Part shown: piece after piece, positions 20,957 to 29,436 of the stretch
Layout: the number at the start of each line of letters is the position of its first letter
Position numbering within the stretch: position 1 is the first letter of the stretch
DNA from: Amphibacillus sediminis NBRC 103570
GTDB taxonomy: Bacteria; Bacillota; Bacilli; Bacillales; Amphibacillaceae
NCBI RefSeq assembly: GCF_001552275.1
Contig: NZ_BCQW01000009.1
Coordinates: 52,851 to 116,850 of the forward strand
Direction: 5' to 3'
Length of the DNA: 64,000 bases
Translations under genes and position numbers: made by a program
Notes under the pieces: model-generated
What the model saw: the letters and a program-made list of their open reading frames with translations, nothing else
What the model was told of the DNA's origin: nothing
Databases searched by the model: none

Positions 20957-21196
20957 TTAATACTCCCATGAATAGTGTTTATTTTGTTCACAAATTCGTT
21001 TAAATTGAGCAGGATCGTTGCTGTCAATAGCTTTATTAATCTTCCGATCAAAGTTAGCTTTATTATGCTCCGAAACAAGTGCGTCCATAACAAGTTGTGC
21101 GATCAGTTTGACTTCAAACGGCATCTCACGCTTAGCTATAAGAGGATAGCTAAAGAAGTTACGACGTAAACAATAATTTACTTTTTGTTTCTTCAA
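20957..21196 (-). CDS. Small IDEAL-domain protein
   Basis: 79 residues from a TTG start. AAGGAG lies 9 nt before that TTG, and the longer reading begins inside or upstream of the ribosome binding site. The C-terminal half, KINKAIDSNDPAQFKRICEQNKHY, fits the IDEAL motif, a short helical module found in Firmicute proteins and ClpC-adaptor-like regulators. The region before it (PFEVKLIAQLVMDALVSEHNKANF) is helical. Function unknown; protein-protein interaction is likely. Confidence 0.75.
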   Translation of the reverse strand: MKKQKVNYCLRRNFFSYPLIAKREMPFEVKLIAQLVMDALVSEHNKANFDRKINKAIDSNDPAQFKRICEQNKHYSWEY

Positions 21197-21242
21197 CGAT
21201 CTCAACTCCTTCTTAAGGACTAACAAAATTTATTTCTATATA

Positions 21243-21279
21243 CCCATTATATCGGATTTGTAAACGATTTACTAATGGG
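21243..21279. promoter_or_regulatory. Nested palindromes over a promoter between the IDEAL and CDF genes
   Basis: Outer repeat CCCATTA...TAATGGG (21243-21249, 21273-21279) encloses GTAAA-CGA-TTTAC (21260-21272). A TATAAT for the minus-strand gene lies at 21246-21251, and the inner palindrome covers its -35 region. The layout suggests a repressor operator. The inner half-sites are only partly cre-like. Confidence 0.45.
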
Positions 21280-21462
21280 TTTTTTTCATTAAAACAGGGG
21301 AAAGTATGATTAAGCGTACCAAACGAATAGATTTTGGCATCCACCAACTTGATTGGAGCCGATCAGTTATGATGATTAAACGAACTATTTTTTCTCTAGA
21401 CCCACAGGAATTCTGCATGATAAGCTATTTTTATGAAATCAGAGAAGGGAAAAAATAAAAAA

Positions 21463-22377
21463 ATGAATCAATATGATCAATTAAAAAGAGGAGAAACCGG
21501 TGCATGGTTAAGCATTACAGTCTATCTCCTACTAGCTGCAATAAAAGTCATTATTGGTAACTTATCAAATTCTCAAGCTTTACAAGCTGATGGATTAAAT
21601 AATACAACAGATGTGATCGCATCTTTAGCCGTCCTGATTGGCTTGCGTATTTCGCGTAAGCCACCTGATAGTGATCATCATTATGGACACTTTCGCGCTG
21701 AACTAATTGCCTCATTAATCGCATCATTTATTATGGTGACAGTCGGCTTTCAAGTTATCGTTCAGTCGATTCAACTCATTTGGAATCGATCTCATACCCA
21801 GCCAGATATGATAGCTGCGTGGATAGCCTTAGCTTCATCGCTAATTATGTTAGCTGTCTATTGGTTTAATTCACGATTGGCTAAGCGGATCAATAGTTCA
21901 TCTTTACATGCAGCTTCACAAGATAATCGATCAGATGCACTAATTAGTTTTGGAGCATTTATTGGCATTATCGGAGCCCAAATTGGTTGGTATTGGCTTG
22001 ATCCGGTAGCTGGGCTGATTGTCGGAATTCTGATCGTTCATACCGCTTGGAGTATTTTTAGAAATTCCAGCCATTCATTAACGGATGGCTTTGATCAAGA
22101 TTTAATCGAGGTTATACGAGAGCATATCGCTAAAGATCAAGAAGTTATTGAGGTACGAGATATTAAAGGTCGACGCCATGGAAATCAAACATTACTCGAT
22201 ATTATTATTTACGTCGACCCAAATATAACGGTTGAGCATGGACACAAAATTACCGATCGTATTGAGGAAACGTTAGAGCAGGAGCTAAATATTCCATATG
22301 CTCACATCCATGTTGAGCCTTATCACCAAGAATCAAAGCATAAAATAAACAACAGCAGAGGCTCCAAGTACGATTAA
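21463..22377 (+). CDS. Cation diffusion facilitator (CDF) family metal efflux protein
   Basis: Proton-coupled exporter of divalent metals (Zn2+, Mn2+, Fe2+ or similar) in the cytoplasmic membrane. About 304 residues: six membrane helices with the metal-site pattern ADGLNNTTD in helix 2 and DNRSDALISFGAF in helix 5, then a cytoplasmic domain with HGHKI-type histidines (VEHGHKITDRI) and HIHVEP. I prefer the ATG at 21463 (NQYDQLKRGETGAW), which aligns with the N-terminus of B. subtilis YdfM; the ATG at 21433 would add 10 residues. The last 45 bp overlap the azlD 3' end convergently. YdfM-like members favour Mn2+/Fe2+, but specificity cannot be read here. Confidence 0.9.
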   Translation: MNQYDQLKRGETGAWLSITVYLLLAAIKVIIGNLSNSQALQADGLNNTTDVIASLAVLIGLRISRKPPDSDHHYGHFRAELIASLIASFIMVTVGFQVIVQSIQLIWNRSHTQPDMIAAWIALASSLIMLAVYWFNSRLAKRINSSSLHAASQDNRSDALISFGAFIGIIGAQIGWYWLDPVAGLIVGILIVHTAWSIFRNSSHSLTDGFDQDLIEVIREHIAKDQEVIEVRDIKGRRHGNQTLLDIIIYVDPNITVEHGHKITDRIEETLEQELNIPYAHIHVEPYHQESKHKINNSRGSKYD

Positions 22378-22626
22378 AACAGTATGAACACGTAAAAGTG
22401 ACAATACAATGGCTACAATACCACCTATTAATCCTACAAGGGGACGATCTGGTAAGACGTTCAAAATACCAGGAAATATTAATGCGCCAAGCGCTGCATA
22501 AGGAACGGCTTCAAGCCAACGTCCAACCCAGTTAGGAAATTTAATGAGATCAACAATAAAAGCAGGAATAATTCTTGGTCCAATCGTGACAACTGCCATT
22601 AAAATAATAACAAATATTGGCGACAT
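22333..22626 (-). CDS. azlD: Branched-chain amino acid exporter small subunit AzlD
   Basis: 97 residues with four hydrophobic segments; start MSPIFVIILMAVVTIGPRIIPAF and the RWLEAVPYAALGALIFPG motif are typical. It works with AzlC to export branched-chain amino acids or analogues. Its ATG overlaps the azlC stop (TAATG), so translation is coupled. Its 3' end overlaps the CDF gene on the other strand by 45 bp. Confidence 0.9.
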   Translation of the reverse strand: MSPIFVIILMAVVTIGPRIIPAFIVDLIKFPNWVGRWLEAVPYAALGALIFPGILNVLPDRPLVGLIGGIVAIVLSLLRVHTVLIVLGASAVVYFML

Positions 22627-23318
22627 TAATCTTCCCTCCTAATCAGAAAAATCCCTAAAAAGCTAGCAGTAACTGTCGCCAAAACGATTGACCAGCCTTC
22701 TTGCCAGATCTTGGAGAAACCATAATTTAACAGCATCGCCAAACATGCAATGAGGCCATATCGTACATTTGATTTAATGGCTGGTACGAGTAATGCAATA
22801 AACATCGCATACAAGGCTATACCTAAGCTTTGGCTTATTGAGCTCGGCATAATATCACCAACGATACCTCCGAGAAATGAACCCGTTATCCAAGATAGAT
22901 ACGCACCAGTAAATAGAGCGATATAGAAGTAATACCCCTTATCTTCTTGCAACGCTTTTGGCTGAGTGGAAGCGACTGAAAAGGATTCATCGGTTAGCCC
23001 CATGGCAAGTAGAGCTTTCCAGCGAAGCGGGAAAGCCCTTGCTCGATGCATAAAAGATAAACTCAAAACAAAATGCCGAAAATTTAAGACAAATGTAGCA
23101 AGGATAATTTCAATTGAACCTGCACCAATGGCGAGCATATTGGTTCCCATAAATTGTGCCGCTCCTGCATAAACAAGTACGCTCATACTTGTTAATTCTA
23201 GCAAACTCAGCCCTGCTTGCTGTGCAATGACACCATAAGTGACTGCAATTGGAAAGTAGCCAAGCATAATCGGTATTCCAACGGCTAGTCCTTTTTTAAT
23301 TTGTAGCTTTGCTTGCAT
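22626..23318 (-). CDS. azlC: Branched-chain amino acid exporter large subunit AzlC
   Basis: 230 residues, membrane protein. The start MQAKLQIKKGLAVGIPIMLGYFPIAVTYG has GAGGGGGAG 6 nt before the ATG at 23318; the frame extends 53 codons further but without a ribosome binding site. Family features: GLSLLELTSMSVLVYAGAAQFM, LNFRHFVLSLSF and the FTGAYLSW segment. Forms a pair with azlD. No AzlB-type regulator gene is next to it. Confidence 0.92.
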   Translation of the reverse strand: MQAKLQIKKGLAVGIPIMLGYFPIAVTYGVIAQQAGLSLLELTSMSVLVYAGAAQFMGTNMLAIGAGSIEIILATFVLNFRHFVLSLSFMHRARAFPLRWKALLAMGLTDESFSVASTQPKALQEDKGYYFYIALFTGAYLSWITGSFLGGIVGDIMPSSISQSLGIALYAMFIALLVPAIKSNVRYGLIACLAMLLNYGFSKIWQEGWSIVLATVTASFLGIFLIRRED

Positions 23319-23570
23319 AGCTACTCCCCCTCTATCTATTTTTTCTCTGTATCCACCTATTTTTTTATGATCAAAAAAATTATAACTCATCACAAAAATA
23401 CCGTCATCGAACTTGACTAAATTCATAAAGTTAAGGCTTGCCTGGGTGTTAGTAAAGACAAGAGCAGTTGCTGCCATCCTCTGAATAAAACATTCATGAC
23501 CGATACTCTCTTAACCGAATTTAGATGTTTGTTTGGAAAGATGGTTTACTCCGACATTTAAGGTATACAA

Positions 23571-23595
23571 AAAGCTAGCTAATTAGCTAGCTTTC
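23571..23595 (-). terminator. Terminator overlapping the map stop codon
   Basis: AAAGCTAGCTAATTAGCTAGCTTT is a near-perfect self-complementary sequence, with a short T run beyond it on the minus strand. The TAG stop of map at 23587-23589 lies inside the hairpin. Ends are approximate. Confidence 0.75.
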
Positions 23596-24339
23596 TTGTT
23601 CAGTTAAAATTAATGGGCCATCTTGTGTAATGATAATGGTATGTTCAAATTGTGCTGAACGCTCACCGTCTACTGTACGTGCGGTCCAGTTATTATCATC
23701 CATTTTACTATGCCATGACCCTTCATTCAGCATCGGTTCGATAGTAATGGCCATCCCCTCTTTAAGACGAGTACCTTTACCAGGCAAACCGTAGTGCGGA
23801 ATATGGGGCGCCTCGTGGATTGATGGTCCAATTCCATGTCCGGTAAAATCACGGACCACTGCATACCCTTCTGCCTCAGCATATTGTTGGATTGCATGGC
23901 CAATATCACCGATTCGATTGCCAACCTGTGCTTGCTCAATTCCTTTATATAGAGAAGTCTTCGTGACATTCAAAAAACGTTCTGTTTTTTCATCTACATC
24001 ACCTACTGCGTATGTCCAAGCCGAGTCTGCTAGACCACCATTAAGATTAACGACCATATCAATCGTGACAATATCACCATTCTTTAATGCTTCATCACGC
24101 GGAAAACCGTGACAAATCTCATCATTGATTGAGGCGCATGTGGCATATTTATAGCCATTATACCCCTTCTGTTCAGGCGTTGCTCCATGTTCAGCTAAAT
24201 ATTTTTCTACAAATTGATCAATTTGTTTAGTTGTCACTCCTGGTTTAATCAGCTTAGCGAGTTCTTTATGGACTTCAGCGAGCAATTTACCTGCTTCAGC
24301 CATCATTTCTATTTCACGTTTACTTTTACGCTGAATCAT
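23587..24339 (-). CDS. map: Methionine aminopeptidase, type I
   Basis: Removes the initiator Met from nascent proteins; cytoplasmic metalloenzyme. 250 residues. Ligand regions: IDMVVNLNG (Asp), ADSAWTYAVG (Asp), GHGIGPSIHEAPHIPHYG (His), ITIEPMLNEG (Glu) and the final Glu in QFEHTIII. It stands alone, not in the ribosomal secY-adk-map cluster, so it may be a second copy like B. subtilis MapB (YflG). AAGGGGGG upstream serves the ATG. Confidence 0.94.
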   Translation of the reverse strand: MIQRKSKREIEMMAEAGKLLAEVHKELAKLIKPGVTTKQIDQFVEKYLAEHGATPEQKGYNGYKYATCASINDEICHGFPRDEALKNGDIVTIDMVVNLNGGLADSAWTYAVGDVDEKTERFLNVTKTSLYKGIEQAQVGNRIGDIGHAIQQYAEAEGYAVVRDFTGHGIGPSIHEAPHIPHYGLPGKGTRLKEGMAITIEPMLNEGSWHSKMDDNNWTARTVDGERSAQFEHTIIITQDGPLILTEQES

Positions 24340-24768
24340 TTAATCTTATTCCCCCCTTCTATCCATACATACTATATCATATTTTATTGATAAATGTGCT
24401 AATACTTTCTAAACAAGAGCTTTGGTTATTTAGCAATACATTGATGTAAAAGTAGGTATTTCCAACCAGACATCGAGACAGACTTAAACATTCCTCATTA
24501 GGAGCCCCGTTCTCCTGTCTAAAGCAAAACGTGATCCCCTTTTCTCGTTAACTTATCCAATTAATTTCCAATGAAATAAACAAAACTGTACTCCAGCCCC
24601 TAGATCATCTAGCCTGAAGCACAGTTGATTCGTTGTCCGATTACACGAAATTGATGTACGGTACATCCCCCTCTTGCCCTCTTACATACTTACATTTGTT
24701 AATCGTTATTTGACCCGTTTCTTAACCTTATCATTTAACAACTTCTTGGATCATAGCTAGGCTTTGAT
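24340..24768. terminator. Gap between map and the GH127 gene, holding the GH127 terminator
   Basis: The only structure is an imperfect hairpin at 24584-24626 (AACTGT..CCAG..CTAGAT with ATCTAG..CTG..ACAGTT), followed on the minus strand by TTTTG, about 140 nt after the GH127 stop. The rest of this 430-bp stretch has no convincing gene. Confidence 0.55.
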
Positions 24769-27033
24769 TTAATTTCTAATCACACGCACACCGTAAACAC
24801 CACCGGCAATTTTTCCTTCTGGAGCCTCAAAACATACGTGGACGCTATTCTTTCCATTTGTTAAAGACTGAGGTATTGGATAAGCCTGATCAACTAACTG
24901 TTTGGGATTGGTTCCAGTTAACGTTTCTGTTGCGATGCATGCTTGATCGACTAAAATATTAAATTGTCTCGGGTAGCTCTTTCCATCAATAAATATTTCT
25001 TGGTCATTCCCATAGTAAGTCACAATTAAAGTATTGGCTTGTTCAGCCTCTACAGCAAGCTGATAGCTAAAATAGCCTCCATCACGAGCATCACGATAGT
25101 GGCGATCAACAAGATTCAAATAGCCGGTTGAGGATTGCTTAGCTTGAATATCATGCTCGATCTCAGGCTGTTGCTCTCCTGGCTGGACATAATCCACGGT
25201 CATGCTGCGTAATTTTTTCGCCTTTTGGTCAGCATCTTGCTGGTAAGACTGATAGTCTTGCTCGCTCATGACTTGCCAATAAATAGTGTAACGCTCATGA
25301 TGTAGACGATAGAACGGAATCATTGTCACACTTTTTTGACCTGGTTCCCCGATTGGCCTTGATGTAAAAGTTAGTGTAGCTGGATCAGTTAATTCCAGCC
25401 AAGCGCTTGGTTCTTCAGTGGTGACTAAAGTTGGTACATCAATTAGAGGATAATTATTGTAGACTAAATGATCTGCTACAATATCTGTTTCCGGAAAACG
25501 GTCATGACCAAGCTTGCCAGCTAATACAATTGGACCATACAGAAACGCTTTATGATGAGGATTATCCTTAGCTGTATATGTGTGTAAGCTCATCGGTAAA
25601 TCCCACGTTATACAGTCTCCTTGATGCCAGTGACGTGTCAGCTTAAGGTAGCCATGCTCAACATGAGCTTCAACATTTTCACCATTAATGCTAACATTCA
25701 TCTCACCTGTTAACCAATAAGGAACACGAATTAAAATCGTATGCGTAGCTCCATTTGCTTCGGTTACCAGTAACTTGCTCTTCTGCTGATATGGAAATTG
25801 CGTTTCTTGTTTCAACTTAATTTGATTAGCTAGGGTAAACTCTGAAGCAATAAATAAATTAACATAAATTTTATCATCTATTCGCGTATAAATATTTTTA
25901 GCATAGCGTGCAGGATTCTCCATACCCGAACCTGTACAACACCAAAAGGATTGATCTGGTGTACAGTAAACTTTAAAGTGACCGGGTTCTGTAGAGATAA
26001 AATACGTTTTCATCCCTGACTCAGGGTCCTGTGATGCCAAAATATGATTAAATAAGGCGTTCTCATAATAATCCATATAGCGACTGTCAGGTGACCAAGC
26101 AAATAAATACTCCGTCAGCTTTAACATATTATACGTATTACATGTTTCAGTTGTTAAGATACCAAGTGGCTCAGTATCAACAGGACCAAAGTGCTCAGCA
26201 TTACTGTTACCTCCAATCACATAGGAGTGATGATGAATAACTTGCTCCCAGAAAAATCGAGCTATTTTTTGATACTCTTCTTTTTCTGTTACATCGTAAA
26301 GCCGAGCTACCCCAATGACTTTTGGAATTTGTGTATTGGCATGTTTGCCTGCTAAATCATCAACTTCGTTTAACAGTGGGGATAGTATCCTTAAGTCATT
26401 AAAACGTTCAGCTAAATTAAGAAAACGTTTATCTCCAGTAATCGTGTATACATCAGCGAATACCTCGTTCATTCCTCCAAACTCACAGATCAGCATATGT
26501 TGAAATTGTTGATCTGTAAGCTTAGCTAGTCCTTTGTCTGCCCAATCTGATAGCTTTTCTAAAACCAATCTTGCTTTTTGACAATCTGCTAGTTGATAAG
26601 CATCAATAAGTCCTGCAAAAATTTTATGCAGACTATACCATGGAACCCACGATCCCCCTAGCTCAAAGTGTCCGACCCGAAAATCACCTGAAAAAACCTC
26701 GTCAAAGCAAGCTCGATTAAAGCCACTAACATAGCCTGATGTATCAAATGATTGAACATGTGCTAATTCATCGACTGCATATTCGAGCTTATCCTTAAGG
26801 ATCTGATCTCCGGTCACTTTATACATCATCGCTGCTGCTGACAACCAATGACCAATCGAGTGACCAGCAATCTCTTTTTCCTCCCAGCCACCGTAACGTT
26901 TCGCTTTAGGCTTCTGTCCTGCTGCTTCATAACAAGGGGCAATTAATCGATCTAGATCAAGAACAACGAGATAAGTCTTACCTTTTTGTTCGGAATCCTT
27001 AAATAATCCTTGCGTCAATATCACTTTTTCCAT
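24769..27033 (-). CDS. Glycoside hydrolase family 127, beta-L-arabinofuranosidase-like
   Basis: Releases L-arabinofuranose from plant-derived oligosaccharides. 754 residues; no signal peptide, so intracellular and acting on imported oligosaccharides. The active site of GH127 is a Zn2+/Cys/Glu cluster. The matching elements are TTETCNTYNMLKLTEYL (Glu and Cys) and VYCTPDQSFWCCTGSGMENPARYA (Cys residues). An (alpha/alpha)6 barrel is followed by beta domains. AAGGA is 8 nt before the ATG at 27033; an ATG 9 bp upstream touches the ribosome binding site and is rejected. It is divergent from an AraC regulator that likely controls it. Confidence 0.9.
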   Translation of the reverse strand: MEKVILTQGLFKDSEQKGKTYLVVLDLDRLIAPCYEAAGQKPKAKRYGGWEEKEIAGHSIGHWLSAAAMMYKVTGDQILKDKLEYAVDELAHVQSFDTSGYVSGFNRACFDEVFSGDFRVGHFELGGSWVPWYSLHKIFAGLIDAYQLADCQKARLVLEKLSDWADKGLAKLTDQQFQHMLICEFGGMNEVFADVYTITGDKRFLNLAERFNDLRILSPLLNEVDDLAGKHANTQIPKVIGVARLYDVTEKEEYQKIARFFWEQVIHHHSYVIGGNSNAEHFGPVDTEPLGILTTETCNTYNMLKLTEYLFAWSPDSRYMDYYENALFNHILASQDPESGMKTYFISTEPGHFKVYCTPDQSFWCCTGSGMENPARYAKNIYTRIDDKIYVNLFIASEFTLANQIKLKQETQFPYQQKSKLLVTEANGATHTILIRVPYWLTGEMNVSINGENVEAHVEHGYLKLTRHWHQGDCITWDLPMSLHTYTAKDNPHHKAFLYGPIVLAGKLGHDRFPETDIVADHLVYNNYPLIDVPTLVTTEEPSAWLELTDPATLTFTSRPIGEPGQKSVTMIPFYRLHHERYTIYWQVMSEQDYQSYQQDADQKAKKLRSMTVDYVQPGEQQPEIEHDIQAKQSSTGYLNLVDRHYRDARDGGYFSYQLAVEAEQANTLIVTYYGNDQEIFIDGKSYPRQFNILVDQACIATETLTGTNPKQLVDQAYPIPQSLTNGKNSVHVCFEAPEGKIAGGVYGVRVIRN

Positions 27034-27088
27034 ATCTAACATCCTTCTTCTGTTTTTAAATCCAATATGCCATCAACATGGTGGTATG

Positions 27089-27101
27089 AACATGTCATGT
27101 T
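27089..27101. promoter_or_regulatory. Palindrome in the GH127/araC-type intergenic region
   Basis: AACATGTCATGTT is an inverted repeat about the central T in the 150-bp divergent region. It is a candidate operator for the neighbouring AraC-family protein. AraC sites are usually direct repeats, so this is tentative. Confidence 0.3.
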
Positions 27102-27191
27102 TTTTAAAAAAGATATCTTTTTTTAATATCTATCCAAAGGATCAGATCTATTTCCATCCATCTATGCTAAAATGAGAGGGAGGTGATTGAT

Positions 27192-28070
27192 TTGCACACG
27201 ATAGAAATAGCGTCTTATCACATTCCCATGCTCCATGAGATCGGTTATATGGAAGATTTGAATGGAGAATTTCGTCATCCTGATCGATTAATGAAAAGGC
27301 TACATGTCTTTATTTTTGTTGTAGCTGGTCAGATGGAGGTTATCGAAGACGGGCAAACATACACGTTAACAGCTGGTCACTTTTTGTTCTTACATAGAGG
27401 GGTTAAGCATTGGGGAAACAAATTTTATCAACCTGGTACCAAATGGTACTTTATTCATTTTTTCACTCCTGATCATAAGCAGCTATCGACATGGAATGAG
27501 TATCAAACTCCACATTTGCAAACGATGATTCCAGAGGATGGTTATTTTAAGAAGCTGACCTTACCTAAGCATGGTCAAGTACAGTACCTGTCCTATGTAA
27601 GACAGCAGCTTAATCAGATGATAACAAATCAAAAGAGTGATGCGATCGAGCGCTCTGTCCAATGTCATAACCTTTTTTTACAACTCTATGCCCTAGCAAA
27701 GCAGGCACAGGCTCAGCCACGGCATCAACAAATCGTCAAAGCCATTATTGAGCTTTGTCATCAAAGCGACCATAAGTTAACAAGCGATGACATTGTAGCT
27801 CAGATCCATTTAAGCTATCCCTACATTTCCACTATTTTCAAAAAAGAAACAGGACAGACCATTCGACAATATCAAAATCATATTTTAATCGAGCAGGCCA
27901 TCGATCTGTTCAATAGTACGGATTTCAACATAACTGAAGTGAGTGATCGGTTAGGCTTTGCTAATCCTTATTATTTTAGTCGCATTTTTAAAAAGGTTAC
28001 CGGGATTAGTCCTTCCCAGTATTTGAATCAACGCTATATTAGAAGTATCCATCGTAAAAATGAGAATTGA
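27192..28070 (+). CDS. AraC-family transcriptional regulator
   Basis: 292 residues. N-terminal cupin-type sensor domain (about 30-140, with HFLFLHRGVKHWGNKF) and C-terminal double helix-turn-helix (about 195-285: DIVAQIHLSYPYISTIFKKETGQTIRQY, then EVSDRLGFANPYYFSRIFKKVTGISPSQY). GGGAGGTG is placed 6 nt before a TTG at 27192; the in-frame GTG at 27183 lies inside that site, so TTG is the better start. Probably activates the divergent GH127 gene in response to an arabinose-containing sugar. Confidence 0.9.
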   Translation: MHTIEIASYHIPMLHEIGYMEDLNGEFRHPDRLMKRLHVFIFVVAGQMEVIEDGQTYTLTAGHFLFLHRGVKHWGNKFYQPGTKWYFIHFFTPDHKQLSTWNEYQTPHLQTMIPEDGYFKKLTLPKHGQVQYLSYVRQQLNQMITNQKSDAIERSVQCHNLFLQLYALAKQAQAQPRHQQIVKAIIELCHQSDHKLTSDDIVAQIHLSYPYISTIFKKETGQTIRQYQNHILIEQAIDLFNSTDFNITEVSDRLGFANPYYFSRIFKKVTGISPSQYLNQRYIRSIHRKNEN

Positions 28071-28097
28071 AAAGAGGATCCAGAAGAATCCTCTTTT
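28070..28097. terminator. Bidirectional terminator between the araC-type gene and yjcZ
   Basis: AAAAGAGGAT/ATCCTCTTTT, a 10-bp perfect stem with an 8-nt loop and A/T runs on both sides, between two convergent genes. Confidence 0.85.
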
Positions 28098-28102
28098 ACT
28101 AT

Positions 28103-28207
28103 TTAATAGCCGCCGTATCCCCAAGATGCTCCAATAATGATCAGTAAGATAAATAAAACAACAACTAAAGCAAAGCCTGATCCATAACCACCGTATCCTG
28201 CACCCAT
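28103..28207 (-). CDS. YjcZ-family sporulation peptide
   Basis: 34 residues: a Gly/Tyr-rich start (GAGYGGYGSG), one hydrophobic helix (FALVVVLFILLIIIGA) and a WGYGGY end. This is the pattern of the YjcZ family of tiny sporulation membrane proteins. GGAGGG lies 6 nt before the ATG. It is too short for most gene finders. Confidence 0.9.
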   Translation of the reverse strand: MGAGYGGYGSGFALVVVLFILLIIIGASWGYGGY

Positions 28208-28401
28208 TTATGAACCCTCCTTTTCCTACGAGTCACTTATAGAATATGTTGTTCAGTCTAAAATGGGAAGGGATAACGTAAAAATGGGTAAATGCCTTAA
28301 GATTTGTTGGTGATAACCTCTGTTAGATCGGCTTTTTTTTGGTTAACATCTCGCTACTTGAGAGAGATGTTCTCGTTTCACCTCTGTTATGCTTTGGCTC
28401 A

Positions 28402-29160
28402 CTAAACATACTGCTTGATACTATAATATTTCCCGTTCTCGATCTGATCGTCATCTACGAGTAGGTTAACCAGAACTTCAGCTACCACTGTCGTATCGCG
28501 TAATTGCTTTTCCTCTTTGTATCGTTTAAATTGCTCGACATCAGCAAAAGCCTCCTTATCCACAGAACGGATATCTTGCTGCATACTCGTGTCCATTATA
28601 CTTGGATCAAATAGGATGGCTTTATTATTTGTATTAAGCTCCTGTTCCTCTAGTGCTACCGTATTTGTATATCGATCTAAACCAGCCTTTGAAGCACCAT
28701 ATGCACTCCAACCATAAGTCGAGCGATTCGCTGCGCCTGAAGTAATATTAACGACTACAGTAGGAATGGCATATGACTTAGCCTTTTTAAGAACAAGCGA
28801 AGTGGTCAGCATTGGTGCAACTAAATTGATTTGCATATGAGCCTGGATCGCTTCCATCGTATGATTTGCTACTGTATCAATCGGATTGACTGTGGCGGCA
28901 TTATTAATTAAATACACTCTTTGCGTCCCTGTTTTAAATATTTGATCATTAATCGTAGCGAATACGTGATCAATCTGATCACCATTGGCTAAATCACATA
29001 TAAAATGCTGATAGCTAACATTGCGTTCAGTTGCAACCTTTATTAATTCCTTATTTCGATTTCTTGCAATACCAATGACATGTATTCCTTGTTCAAGCAA
29101 ATGTCGAGCAATGGCAGCTCCCAAGCCTTTCGACGTTCCTGTCACAATCGCATATCTCAT
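28402..29160 (-). CDS. yueD: Short-chain dehydrogenase, YueD type (benzil reductase)
   Basis: 252 residues. NADPH-dependent reductase of the sepiapterin-reductase-like SDR group; YueD reduces benzil to benzoin, and its natural substrate is unknown. Seen: TGTSKGLGAAIARHL (nucleotide loop), ARNR (NADPH preference), NNAATVNP, and the catalytic Ser-Tyr-Lys in NITSGAANRSTYGWSAYGASKAGL. No operon partner. Confidence 0.85.
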   Translation of the reverse strand: MRYAIVTGTSKGLGAAIARHLLEQGIHVIGIARNRNKELIKVATERNVSYQHFICDLANGDQIDHVFATINDQIFKTGTQRVYLINNAATVNPIDTVANHTMEAIQAHMQINLVAPMLTTSLVLKKAKSYAIPTVVVNITSGAANRSTYGWSAYGASKAGLDRYTNTVALEEQELNTNNKAILFDPSIMDTSMQQDIRSVDKEAFADVEQFKRYKEEKQLRDTTVVAEVLVNLLVDDDQIENGKYYSIKQYV

Positions 29161-29412
29161 TCACCTGATACCTCCATTAGCATTTAATATTAATTTAAGT
29201 ATAGCTCATTATAAAAGATATGAAAAATCATTGCTGAGTTTTAATGGAGCAAAATCAGTATCTAAGAATAGATAATTGTTTAACCAGCAATAACAGTCAC
29301 CTACCAGGTAATTAAGAAGTCCTCTAATTAGATTACAAAAAGTGTGTTGCGTATCTTGAAGATCTTTTTTAACCTTCATCATACCAGCATACATGGAATA
29401 TTTTTGCCAAAG
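29161..29412. other. Intergenic region, no convincing gene
   Basis: About 250 bp between yueD and the Cys/Met enzyme. A minus-strand frame continues past 29425 and could encode 60 residues from an internal ATG near 29397, but there is no ribosome binding site and the frame overlaps the upstream gene and its terminator. Confidence 0.4.
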
Positions 29413-29436
29413 AAAAAGACGATCATTAAGATCGTC
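29412..29436 (-). terminator. Terminator of the Cys/Met PLP enzyme gene
   Basis: GACGATC/GATCGTC (29418-29424 and 29430-29436) with a 5-nt loop that contains the TAA stop codon, then TTTTT on the minus strand. Confidence 0.75.

Noticed and set aside
22966..23172. Plus-strand ORF within azlC
   Set aside because: Antisense shadow of a recognised membrane protein gene.
28330..28370. Hairpin near the yueD 3' end as a terminator
   Set aside because: The stem AACATCTC/GAGATGTT is real, but on the minus strand it is followed by AACCAAAA, not T.
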